Shown: positions 9,272 through 17,130 of the stretch, piece by piece
How positions within the stretch are numbered: the stretch's first letter is position 1
Layout: every line of letters starts with the position of its first letter
Source of the DNA: Rhodothermaceae bacterium Tc-Br11_B2g6_7
GTDB taxonomy: Bacteria > Bacteroidota > Rhodothermia > Rhodothermales > Salinibacteraceae
Assembly (NCBI GenBank): GCA_001564055.1
Contig: LKNB01000009.1
Span: forward strand, 1 to 64,000
Direction of reading: 5' to 3'
DNA length: 64,000 nucleotides
The notes under the pieces: model-generated
The model's database searches: none
The model's input: the letters and a program-made list of their open reading frames with translations, nothing else
Told to the model about the DNA's origin: nothing
Program-made: the position numbers and the translations under genes

Positions 9272-12103
9272 ATGCACCGTCTTCTGAACAAGATTGCAGA
9301 TGTGCGCGCCGACGAGGTACGGCTTACGCTGCTGATGGGCGGCTATTATTTTACACTGCTCATCACCTACTACTTGCTGAAGCCTGCCCGGGACAGCATG
9401 TTTCTGGTGGAGCTCGGGGCTGAGCAACTACCCATCGTCTTTATTGCGATCGCGTTTTTTGTAGCACCGGTGGTGCGTATGCACAGCTGGGCGGCCCGCC
9501 GGCTGTCGATGGGTCAGCTGGTGAGCGTGGCCACGGTGGTGCTGGCGTCGTCGCTGGTCGTCCTGTGGGCAGTGTTAGGGTTGCCCGGGCCCTGGCTGTT
9601 TTACGTGTTTTATATCTGGGTGAGCATCTATGGCGCGCTGGTGGTGTCGCAGTTCTGGCTGTTCGCCAACTATGTCTTCAGCGCCTCGCAGGCACGGCGA
9701 TTGTTTGTGTTGCTCAACGTAGGGGCCATGCTCGGGGCGTTTGTCGGCGGGGAGGTGGCCCATGGTCTGGTGGAAGGGCTGGGCTTCAGGACGCAAGATC
9801 TGCTGCTTGTGACTGCCGCCGTGCTGGTGTCCAGCCTCGGCTTCGTCCACGTTGCCATTCGATGGGCCGGGTCGGGGTCGCCGGCTGAAAAGGCGGCTGA
9901 AGCCGCCGCTGATGGAACGCCCTCCAAGGCATCTCCTGCGACCGGACTGCTGGACACCCTCGGGCAGATTCGGGGCTCCTGGCTCCTCACGTTTATCGTC
10001 GCGATCATCGCGCTGGAGATGATGACCTCCACCTTTGTGGATTACCAGTTCAAGGCCATCACGCTGGAGGCTTTCCCGGACGAAGCGGCGCTGACGGGTT
10101 TCCTGGCTACGTTTTACGGCCGGGTAAGCCTTATTGCCCTGCTCTTCCAGTTGTTTGTGCTCCCGCGGCTGCTCCGCAACTACGGTATTGCAAGTGCGCT
10201 CCTGTTGATGCCTGTGGGGCTCCTCGTGGGCACGGTTGTGCTTTTCATCGTCCCCGGATTGTGGGCTGCGGTGCTCCTCCGCGGCACCGACCAGAGCTTC
10301 GAGCACTCGGCTGACAAGGTGGGGCGGGAGCTGCTATTCTTGCCAATATCCATGGAGGTGAAGGAAAAAGTAAAGGTATTCATCGACGTGGTGGTAGACC
10401 GCGGCTTTCGGGGGCTGGCCGGAGGGCTGTTGCTACTGCTGGTAACCGGGCTGGGCGTCGGCGTGCGCGGCCTCGCGGTAGTCACCGTCGTTTTCATTCT
10501 CGGATGGCTCATGGCGGCCATATGTGCCCGCCGCAGCTATACCGAAGCGTTTGAGCGAGCGCTTCACGAGGGGCAACTGGAGATGACAACCACATGGACG
10601 CGTACCGCCGGTGTGGAGCAGGCGCTTTACGAGCTCGAAGATGCCCTCCGCGATGCCGACGACTGGCGCCTGTTGTACGCCTTGCGCGCCCTTGAAACTC
10701 ATACGGATGAGCGCATTGTAGACGCGGTGCGGCCGCTGCTGCGGTACCCCTCCCGCGACATCCGCCGCCAGGCGATCGACACCCTGAATGCACAGGAAGA
10801 GAGCCCCGACCTGCCCGAAATGGAGGAGCGCTTACTGGACGAAGACCCGGCGATCCAGCGCGCGGCCTTCCAGTACCAGTTTTCATCCGATCAGGTTGGG
10901 GCAGAGCGGCTCCTGGCCTTCTTGCGTGAGCGGGACGAGACCGATCTGCTGGAGGCAACGGCCTCGTGCGTGGTCTACTTTGGCGATGAAGATCAGCAGG
11001 CCTGCCTCGACTGCGAAATGATCGACCACTTGATACAGAACGGGAGCCTTGCCCTGCGCACCGCCGTAGCTGACGTGCTGGGCAACCGGCAGCGCCCGGC
11101 GACGCGTGAGCAGCTGCGGCGCCTGGCAGACGAAGACGAGGCCATCGTGCGCCGTGCAGCCGTGCAGAGCATGGGGGCGTCAGAAGATGAGGCCTTCATC
11201 CACGACCTGATTACGATGCTGGGCGACGACGACGTGCATGTGTCCGCCTGGAGTGCGCTGGCGCGCTACGAGGCCACAGCGCTGGCGCCACTGCAGAAGT
11301 CGCTGTCGGCCTCGGACACGGGCGAACAGGTGCGGCGCCGCATTCCACGTGTGCTCGGCACGATCCCATCACAAACGAGTGTCAAGGCGCTCGTCGCATA
11401 CCTGCAATGCGACGACCCGGTGCTGCGGTATAACGTCACGGCGGCCCTCTTGCGCTTGCGCGATCAGGCTGATACCCTCTCCGTCCCGGCTGAGCCCGTG
11501 GATCGTGCCCTGCAGGACGAGATCACCCTCTTCTATCGCCTCACCCAGTTGCAGTACGTACTGGAGGAAAAACGCGACGATGGGGAAGCTGGACTGGGAG
11601 CGGGTCTTTCTCATGACGGGGTCGATGGAGACGATCGCCTGCGGCAGGTTGTGGAGCTTCTGGAGAAGCGTCGGGCTCGTAGCACGGAGCGCGTCTTCCA
11701 GTTGCTGGGACTGCGGTACCGTCAAGATTCCGTCCGGCGCGCGTATGATGCCTACCGCAGCGATGAAGAGGACTTGCAGGCGCTGGCTGTGGAGTGGTTG
11801 GACAACGTCCTGGATGCGTCCTTGCGTCAGCAGTTGCGCCCCATCATTGATCCGCCTACACTCAAGGCGCAGGCCAAGGCCGGGCAGTCGTATGTCGGAC
11901 AGGTTGTTCAGCATGTCGATGAGGCGCTTGCCTTCCTGCTGGATAGCCCGGACCCCACGATGCAGGTGCATGCGCTGCGCCTTATGTCTGCACGGCCGTC
12001 ACCGACGCTGCTGGCGCGCGTCCAGGACAAATGTGATGACCCAAACGCGGCGGTGCGCACGGCGGCACAGGAAGTGGTTGACCACGCGCAGGCGACCGCG
12101 TAA
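9272..12103 (+). CDS. Npt1/Npt2 (NTT)-type nucleotide transporter fused to a C-terminal HEAT-repeat region
   Basis: Residues 1 to about 420 form around twelve membrane helices starting with 'YYFTLLITYYLLKPARDSM', the pattern seen at the N-terminus of the ATP/ADP translocase-like (TLC/NTT, COG3202) carriers, which exchange ATP, ADP or other nucleotides across the inner membrane. Residues about 440-943 are soluble alpha-helical repeats of HEAT type ('DIRRQAIDTLNAQ', 'IVRRAAVQSMGASEDEAFIHDLITMLGDDD', 'AVRTAAQEVV'). The fusion roughly doubles the usual carrier length. It is the last gene of the phosphoesterase/barrel/kinase-like run. Whether it moves ATP, another nucleotide or something else is not visible in the sequence. 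Confidence 0.82.
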   Translation: MHRLLNKIADVRADEVRLTLLMGGYYFTLLITYYLLKPARDSMFLVELGAEQLPIVFIAIAFFVAPVVRMHSWAARRLSMGQLVSVATVVLASSLVVLWAVLGLPGPWLFYVFYIWVSIYGALVVSQFWLFANYVFSASQARRLFVLLNVGAMLGAFVGGEVAHGLVEGLGFRTQDLLLVTAAVLVSSLGFVHVAIRWAGSGSPAEKAAEAAADGTPSKASPATGLLDTLGQIRGSWLLTFIVAIIALEMMTSTFVDYQFKAITLEAFPDEAALTGFLATFYGRVSLIALLFQLFVLPRLLRNYGIASALLLMPVGLLVGTVVLFIVPGLWAAVLLRGTDQSFEHSADKVGRELLFLPISMEVKEKVKVFIDVVVDRGFRGLAGGLLLLLVTGLGVGVRGLAVVTVVFILGWLMAAICARRSYTEAFERALHEGQLEMTTTWTRTAGVEQALYELEDALRDADDWRLLYALRALETHTDERIVDAVRPLLRYPSRDIRRQAIDTLNAQEESPDLPEMEERLLDEDPAIQRAAFQYQFSSDQVGAERLLAFLRERDETDLLEATASCVVYFGDEDQQACLDCEMIDHLIQNGSLALRTAVADVLGNRQRPATREQLRRLADEDEAIVRRAAVQSMGASEDEAFIHDLITMLGDDDVHVSAWSALARYEATALAPLQKSLSASDTGEQVRRRIPRVLGTIPSQTSVKALVAYLQCDDPVLRYNVTAALLRLRDQADTLSVPAEPVDRALQDEITLFYRLTQLQYVLEEKRDDGEAGLGAGLSHDGVDGDDRLRQVVELLEKRRARSTERVFQLLGLRYRQDSVRRAYDAYRSDEEDLQALAVEWLDNVLDASLRQQLRPIIDPPTLKAQAKAGQSYVGQVVQHVDEALAFLLDSPDPTMQVHALRLMSARPSPTLLARVQDKCDDPNAAVRTAAQEVVDHAQATA

Positions 12104-12273
12104 GGTCCTCGTGTGATAGGTTGCCTGTACGTGAGCGTGCGCCAGCCTCTTGTGGCTTCGTGAAGAGTCTGGAAGGTGTGCGACCGGCACACAGGGCGCC
12201 GCGCGCGTCAGAAACACGCCCCGCGCGGAAAGGTGGGAGAAAGGCTCCACATCTTTTCTGATCTTCTGCCTGC

Positions 12274-13623
12274 ATGCGTCACCATACCAAACACGATATC
12301 CCTGTGGAGGAGCGGGCTGGCTACGTGGAGCTGGTGCGCTCCAACGCCAACTTTCGGCGCCTCTGGGCGGGAAGTTTGATTTCGTACCTGGGCGACTGGT
12401 TCAACCTGATTGCGCTCTACACGCTCGTCACGATGCTGACGGGCTCGCCGTTGGCTATCGGTGCCATCTTTATCGCGAAGATGCTGCCGTGGGCGCTCTC
12501 GGCACCGCTGGCTGGCCTCATCGTGGATCGCTTCAACCGCCGCCGGCTGATGATTGGGGCAGACGTGGCGCGGGGCATCATTGTGCTGGGCTTTCTCTTT
12601 ATCACCGAAGCAGCCCACGTCCCCCTGCTCTACGTGCTGATCGCACTGGAGATGATTGTCGGCTCGGTGTATCAGCCGGCGAAGAGTTCGTCTGTGCCGA
12701 ACATTACTGAGCCGCGCGAGCTGCTGACAGCCAACGCCTTATCGTCGGCTACATGGTCGACTATGCTCGCCATGGGCGCGGCACTGGGTGGATTTGCGGT
12801 TGAGCTGTGGGGCATCCAGACGGTGTTTATTATCGACAGCGTCACCTACTTCATCGCGGCCTGGTTCATCTACCGGACGCGCATTCCGCAAAAGACGGAG
12901 GTCTCGAAGTCTGGCCCCATCATCCAGACCGCGGTACGGGAGATCTGGGATGGCTGGCAGCACCTGCGGCGCCATCCACGTGTGGGGCGGATCTCCATGG
13001 CCAAGGCCACCTGGGCAGCAGCAGGCGGTGGGCTGGTGTACATGCTCACGCTGCTGGGTGAGCAGGTCTCACCGGGCGCTATTGCTGCGGGGATGGGCTT
13101 GCTGTTTATGGCGCGGGGCATCGGGACGGGTATCGGGCCGGTGGTCGCGCGTGCGGTGTTTACCGATGAGCGGCACTGGCCGACGGTGCTGGGCGGTGCC
13201 ATTGCGGTAAGTGGCGTGTTTTACATGAGTGTGGGCATGGTGCCGTGGGACCTCGGGCCGTGGACGGTCGCTATCCTTATTGGGCTGGTTGTTGCGGCTC
13301 ATGCGTCCAGCGGGGCCAACTGGGTGCTGGCGACCGTGCTGCTGCAGAAACGCACGGAGGACCGGTACCGGGGACGCGTTTTCGCTACCGAATGGCTGCT
13401 GGTAATGATCGCGGATACGCTATCCATCCTGCTGGCCAGCCTGCTGCTGGAGCTGGAGCTCCTCACGCTCTCCTCGGCCTTCGTGGCGTTCGCGTTCCTG
13501 CAGGTAGCCTTCGGAATTGGCTGGCTGCTCGTCATCGCCCCGAAGGAGCGGCAGGCCGATGCGGAGGAGGACGACGCGATGGAGGCGCTCGCTGAGGAAG
13601 CCACCGAGCCGTCGCGGGGGTAG
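12274..13623 (+). CDS. MFS transporter, EntS/MFS_3-like exporter
   Basis: The 449-residue polytopic protein has the MFS_3 opening 'NANFRRLWAGSLISYLGDWFN' and the cytoplasmic loop motif 'GLIVDRFNRRRLM' between helices 2 and 3. About 12 membrane helices can be counted, and the C-terminus is a short acidic tail. This group includes siderophore (enterobactin) and macrolide exporters, but no biosynthetic gene is near, so the substrate is open. It starts 170 bases after the NTT-like gene on the same strand and may or may not share its transcript. Confidence 0.87.
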   Translation: MRHHTKHDIPVEERAGYVELVRSNANFRRLWAGSLISYLGDWFNLIALYTLVTMLTGSPLAIGAIFIAKMLPWALSAPLAGLIVDRFNRRRLMIGADVARGIIVLGFLFITEAAHVPLLYVLIALEMIVGSVYQPAKSSSVPNITEPRELLTANALSSATWSTMLAMGAALGGFAVELWGIQTVFIIDSVTYFIAAWFIYRTRIPQKTEVSKSGPIIQTAVREIWDGWQHLRRHPRVGRISMAKATWAAAGGGLVYMLTLLGEQVSPGAIAAGMGLLFMARGIGTGIGPVVARAVFTDERHWPTVLGGAIAVSGVFYMSVGMVPWDLGPWTVAILIGLVVAAHASSGANWVLATVLLQKRTEDRYRGRVFATEWLLVMIADTLSILLASLLLELELLTLSSAFVAFAFLQVAFGIGWLLVIAPKERQADAEEDDAMEALAEEATEPSRG

Positions 13624-13921
13624 TGGGGGACGGTTTGGCGCCGTCTTCGGTTGCCAGATCCCCCTTCCGCCGCTGGCGCGGCACCTTTACTTCGTTAGTC
13701 GCTGGCGCTCGTTTCCCCGGGGCAAGGCGATTGGTGTGGTGTTTTTTAATCCAGGTTGCGTGACCAGTAAAATCGGCTCCTTCGTCGGGTGAGCTGTCGC
13801 GTTAGTGAGGGCCGAAGGTCATGCCTGTGGTACTGAGGGGGGCGACCTGCGTGTGCATCTGCGTTTGGCTCGTCGCGTCCGTCTCGGGCGCGATGTTTTG
13901 GTTCGTGAAGAGAAGCCCTCG
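13624..13921. other. Intergenic stretch without a recognisable gene
   Basis: Between the MFS gene and the riboswitch promoter there are about 300 bases with only short, compositionally random frames. CGCTGGCGC occurs twice (near 13673 and 13700). I see no protein, RNA gene or insertion-sequence end. Confidence 0.5.
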
Positions 13922-13952
13922 TTGCACTTGACCCGGTACCGTCTTACCTTGC
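13922..13952 (+). promoter_or_regulatory. Candidate promoter for the TPP riboswitch transcript
   Basis: TTG (13922-13924), 20 bases, then TACCTTGC (13945-13952) resembles the Bacteroidota primary-sigma pattern TTG / TAnnTTTG. It sits directly ahead of the aptamer, so transcription would begin just before the P1 stem. The same TACCTTnC box recurs ahead of atpI and uppS. Confidence 0.4.
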
Positions 13953-13957
13953 GGTCG

Positions 13958-14037
13958 CGAAACTGGGGGTGCCCCGCCCGGGGCTGAGAGCACACCCTTT
14001 GAACCTGATCCGGCTTGTACCGGCGAAGGGAAGTACA
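13958..14037 (+). ncRNA. TPP (THI-box) riboswitch
   Basis: The sequence carries the conserved thiamin pyrophosphate aptamer blocks in order: 'CTGGGGGTGCC' (P1/P2), 'GGGCTGAGAG' (pyrimidine-binding J3-2 loop CUGAGA), 'ACCCTTTGAACCTGATCCGG' (P2 closing and P4/P5, with the CCUGAUC block) and 'ACCGGCGAAGGGAAGT' (P4/P5 and P1 closing). The variable P3a stem is very short. It lies 70 bases upstream of an SDR gene on the same strand and should repress it when TPP is abundant. Confidence 0.95.
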
Positions 14038-14060
14038 CGCACCGGCGCCCGTCTGTGGCA

Positions 14061-14098
14061 CTGCTGGTTTCGCCCGTCGCGATTTTTGATACCAGCAG
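14061..14098 (+). promoter_or_regulatory. Hairpin between riboswitch and start codon, possible expression platform
   Basis: CTGCTGGT (14061-14068) and ACCAGCAG (14091-14098) are perfect 8-base complements enclosing 22 bases, ending nine bases before the ATG at 14108. The hairpin could control ribosome access rather than termination, because no T tract follows its right arm. Whether it alternates with the aptamer is not testable by eye. Confidence 0.45.
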
Positions 14099-14107
14099 CC
14101 CTATCCC

Positions 14108-14884
14108 ATGGCCTTACCCGTCCGTTCGCTCAACGATCAACTCGTCCTCGTCTCCGGCGCCAGCCGCGGCCTCGGAGCCGCCATTGCCCGCACGTTTGGC
14201 GCTGCCGGAGCCCGCGTCGTGGTGAACTACTTCCAGAGCGAAGCCGCCGCTCACGATGTGGCTGAATCCATTGGCGACCGCGCCTTGCCTGTTCAGGCCG
14301 ATGTACGCGACGCCAACGCCGTGCAGGCCATGGTCGAGCGCGCTGCCCAGCATTTTGGCGCGCCCGTAACCACGGTGGTCAGCAATGCGCTCATCGACTT
14401 CCGCTTCGATCCGGCCGCGAAACCGTCAGCCGACGCCATCACGTGGGCCGACTACCAGGTACAGCTTGAGGGTAGCGTGCAGGGCGCCTTGCATCTGCTG
14501 CAGGCGTGCCTGCACTCCATGCAGGCGGAAGGCTTCGGACGGTTCATCGCTGTCGGCTCCAACCTTGTGCAGAATCCGGTAGTGCCATACCACGATTACA
14601 CCACAGGCAAGGCGGCCCTGCTGGGGTTTGTGCGCAACATGGCGGCGGAGCTTGGTCCGGAGGGCATCACGGTGAATATGGTCTCCGGCGGGTTGCTCGA
14701 TACCACCGATGCCAGCGCGGCCACCTCCGACGAGGTATTCGACATCATCCGCAACTCCACGCCACTACGTGCTGTCATCCAGCCCGCAGAAATGGCCGAT
14801 GCGGTGCTCTTCTTTGCCTCGCCCTGGGCGCGCGCCGTCACCGGGCAAAACCTGATCGTGGATGGCGGGCTGGTGATGCAGTAA
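14108..14884 (+). CDS. SDR-family oxidoreductase (3-oxoacyl-ACP reductase-like) under TPP control
   Basis: The 258-residue classical short-chain dehydrogenase has the cofactor loop 'SGASRGLGAAIA' (about 17-28), a catalytic Ser in 'VGSNL' and the Tyr-x3-Lys of 'YTTGK' (near 162-166), and ends with the usual 'ITGQNLIVDGG'-type tail. The usual 'NNAG' block is degenerate ('SNAL'). It is annotated by similarity as a FabG-like reductase, but the TPP riboswitch in front of it points to thiamin biosynthesis, salvage or precursor uptake rather than fatty acid synthesis. No thi genes adjoin it; the next gene is convergent. Confidence 0.88.
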   Translation: MALPVRSLNDQLVLVSGASRGLGAAIARTFGAAGARVVVNYFQSEAAAHDVAESIGDRALPVQADVRDANAVQAMVERAAQHFGAPVTTVVSNALIDFRFDPAAKPSADAITWADYQVQLEGSVQGALHLLQACLHSMQAEGFGRFIAVGSNLVQNPVVPYHDYTTGKAALLGFVRNMAAELGPEGITVNMVSGGLLDTTDASAATSDEVFDIIRNSTPLRAVIQPAEMADAVLFFASPWARAVTGQNLIVDGGLVMQ

Positions 14885-14909
14885 GCCGGTGCTCCGGTAG
14901 GTTCGCTGA

Positions 14910-15413
14910 TTAAAGACAGATCGCCTCCAGCTTCCCATCCATCAGGCCTTCCCTTTCGTTTGGATGGGGCTCGCCGAAGCGCCCTTCCGCGCGCAGCGTA
15001 TCGCCGCTGATGTGCAGGAGTGGCTCCTCGGGGCCGTCGCGCAGGCTTGTCCACGCGCCGAGGCCGTAGGTGCGCTCCGCCTCATGGATGAAGGGCTCGC
15101 CGCCGCCATCCAGCGTTACCTGAATCCGGTGAATCAGGCTGCCACGCAGGCGCTCCCGCGTGGCCACGACGGTGAGTGTACCGCCCGGTGTTTCCTTCTC
15201 CGCATGCAGCGTTGGCGTGTCTTCGTCCGTCTCCCCCTTTAGGTCGCAGGCGACGACCGCGAGCGAGAACGTATCTGCGTCGAGCGTCAAGGTGGCCTCG
15301 TGGGCATCGTGCGTTGCGTCAGGCGAAACGCTCGACGGTGACGTATGCGTCGCGTCGGTTGGACCGCAGGCTGTGAGGAGCAGCGGTAGTAGGAGCAGCG
15401 GGAGCAAGCGCAT
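14910..15413 (-). CDS. Small lipoprotein, function unknown
   Basis: The 167-residue product begins with a poly-leucine signal peptide and lipobox 'LLTAC' (Cys16). The mature part is acidic and Thr/His/Asp-rich at first, then predicted beta strands ('TLTVVATRERLRGSLIHRIQVTL'). No family is recognised. It lies downstream of the beta-lactamase-like gene with about 100 bases between, and is convergent with the SDR gene. Confidence 0.75.
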   Translation of the reverse strand: MRLLPLLLLPLLLTACGPTDATHTSPSSVSPDATHDAHEATLTLDADTFSLAVVACDLKGETDEDTPTLHAEKETPGGTLTVVATRERLRGSLIHRIQVTLDGGGEPFIHEAERTYGLGAWTSLRDGPEEPLLHISGDTLRAEGRFGEPHPNEREGLMDGKLEAICL

Positions 15414-15514
15414 GATGCTGTGAAGACGTTGGTAGCGATGCGAGAAGGGTTCGGCGGCTATCGCGCAGAAAGTCTCATCTTCCGGTCAATGCACGCCTCA
15501 CGTCCCAAACGCCC

Positions 15515-17068
15515 CTACTCCCGCTCAAACCGCACCTCGCGGTAGTAGTTCGTCGGGTAGATCCCTACCTGAAGCAGCACCGGGCGGAGGGTCCAGCGAA
15601 CGTTCAGGGCGGCCACCTCGCCGCTATCATCCATATCGAACCAGACAAACTTTTCGCGCATGGCTGGATTGTGCCAGGACGCGCGGAAGGTGTCGTAGTG
15701 CCAGTGGTCCAGGTCCAGCGTCATTTCCGCATTGTCCCAGAAGCGCAGTGCAAGGCCACCGTCATCGGTCGGGTAGACCTCGGCGTTGCGGTACAGGTCG
15801 TCGTGGTAGGTGCCGGTGTACTCCGCAAGATCAAGCGTAGGACGGGTGTCCTCTCGACGTTGCGCCTCAATCGCCTCGCGGCGTTCCATGGCCCGGCTGT
15901 ACTGCTGTTCGTAGCGCGCAAGGATCTGCCCATGCCAGTCGGTGGCGCCGCGCTGCCCCAGCAGTTCATCCAGCACCTCGTTGGCAACGGCCGTCATAAA
16001 GCGGTTGAAGGTGTTGGTCATCACAATGACGCCAGCGTTCTCCGCAGGTAGCAACACGAGGTTGGTATTCATGCCATCGGTAGCCCCCCCATGACGCAAG
16101 ATGCGGTGGCCCCGATGCTCAGCGAGGCTCCACCCAAGGCCATACGCGGCCATCTCCTCGTACGGATCTTGCACCCCGAGCGTGTTCTGGGCGCTGTGCA
16201 TCTCCCGCATCTGGGCGCGACTGATGAGGCGCGTGCCGTTGTACACACCGGGCTCGCCCAGCTGCAGGCGCATCCACTGCGCCATCTCGGTAACGCTCGT
16301 ATTGACGGAGGCCGACGGCCCCACGTTGTCAAAATTGCGGCGGGGGATGGGTTGTACCTGGCCCTCAATCTCCTGGTGCGGCCAGGCGATATTAGTGTCG
16401 TCCTCCGCAAACTGTGTGATGCTGGTGTTCGATCGCTCCATGCCGAGCACGTCGAAGAAGCGGTGGCGGAGAAAATCGTCCCACGTGGTATCGGTGATGG
16501 CCGGGATGAGCTCGCCTGCCACCGCGTACATCACGTTGGAGTAGACGTAGCCCTGCCGGAACGGCTGCTCAAATTCGTGGTAGCGCATCTGCTGGATGAC
16601 CGTACTGCGTTCCTGATCGGGAAGAAAGCGGAGGCGGTTGCCGGTCATGCGGCCGACGCCCACGCGGTGCGTGAGCAGGTCGCGCACGGTGACGTGGCGC
16701 GTGACCCACGGGTCGCTAAGCGCAAAGGCCGGCATGTGGTCCACCACCCGGTCGTCCCAGTCAAGCCGTCCTTCATCCACGAGCAGCGCCAGCGCCCCAG
16801 CCGTCATGGCCTTCGTGGTGGAGGCGACGCCAAAGAGCGTATGGGCATCCACCGCGCCTGCTTCGTCCAGCCTACGCACGCCAAAGCCCTCGGCAAAGAT
16901 GATCTCATCATCCTTCACCACGGCCACGGCCATCCCGGGAATGTCCCAGTCCGCCATCCCGTCTTCGATGTAGGCGGGAAGCCACTCCAGGTCGAGGTCT
17001 TGCGCCTCTGCCGGGAGGGACCAGGTCAGCAGCAGAAAGGGGACGAGGAGCAGGCGGGCGGCGCGCAT
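15515..17068 (-). CDS. Exported serine hydrolase of the beta-lactamase (class C / PBP-like) family
   Basis: The 517-residue product has a cleavable signal peptide ('LTWSLPAEAQ') when the ATG at 17068 is used; the frame is open 22 codons further upstream but that extension has no leader character. The active-site set is complete: Ser-x-x-Lys in 'ASTTKAMT', Tyr-Ser-Asn in 'YSNVMYAVAGELI', and His-Gly-Gly in 'LRHGGATDG' replacing the KTG box as in esterase EstB/PBP4*-like members. A C-terminal domain of about 130 residues resembles the DUF3471 tail often present in this family. Likely a periplasmic esterase or D-amino-peptidase rather than a true beta-lactamase. Confidence 0.88.
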   Translation of the reverse strand: MRAARLLLVPFLLLTWSLPAEAQDLDLEWLPAYIEDGMADWDIPGMAVAVVKDDEIIFAEGFGVRRLDEAGAVDAHTLFGVASTTKAMTAGALALLVDEGRLDWDDRVVDHMPAFALSDPWVTRHVTVRDLLTHRVGVGRMTGNRLRFLPDQERSTVIQQMRYHEFEQPFRQGYVYSNVMYAVAGELIPAITDTTWDDFLRHRFFDVLGMERSNTSITQFAEDDTNIAWPHQEIEGQVQPIPRRNFDNVGPSASVNTSVTEMAQWMRLQLGEPGVYNGTRLISRAQMREMHSAQNTLGVQDPYEEMAAYGLGWSLAEHRGHRILRHGGATDGMNTNLVLLPAENAGVIVMTNTFNRFMTAVANEVLDELLGQRGATDWHGQILARYEQQYSRAMERREAIEAQRREDTRPTLDLAEYTGTYHDDLYRNAEVYPTDDGGLALRFWDNAEMTLDLDHWHYDTFRASWHNPAMREKFVWFDMDDSGEVAALNVRWTLRPVLLQVGIYPTNYYREVRFERE

Positions 17069-17130
17069 GGCAGGGCAGGGGGCAGAAGATGAGACGGTGT
17101 GCTGTATGCTACGGTGCAGCAGCCTGGAGG

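Noticed and set aside
15515-17068. True beta-lactamase (antibiotic resistance)
   Set aside because: SxxK and YxN are present but the third box is HGG, and length and tail fit esterase/PBP-like family members.
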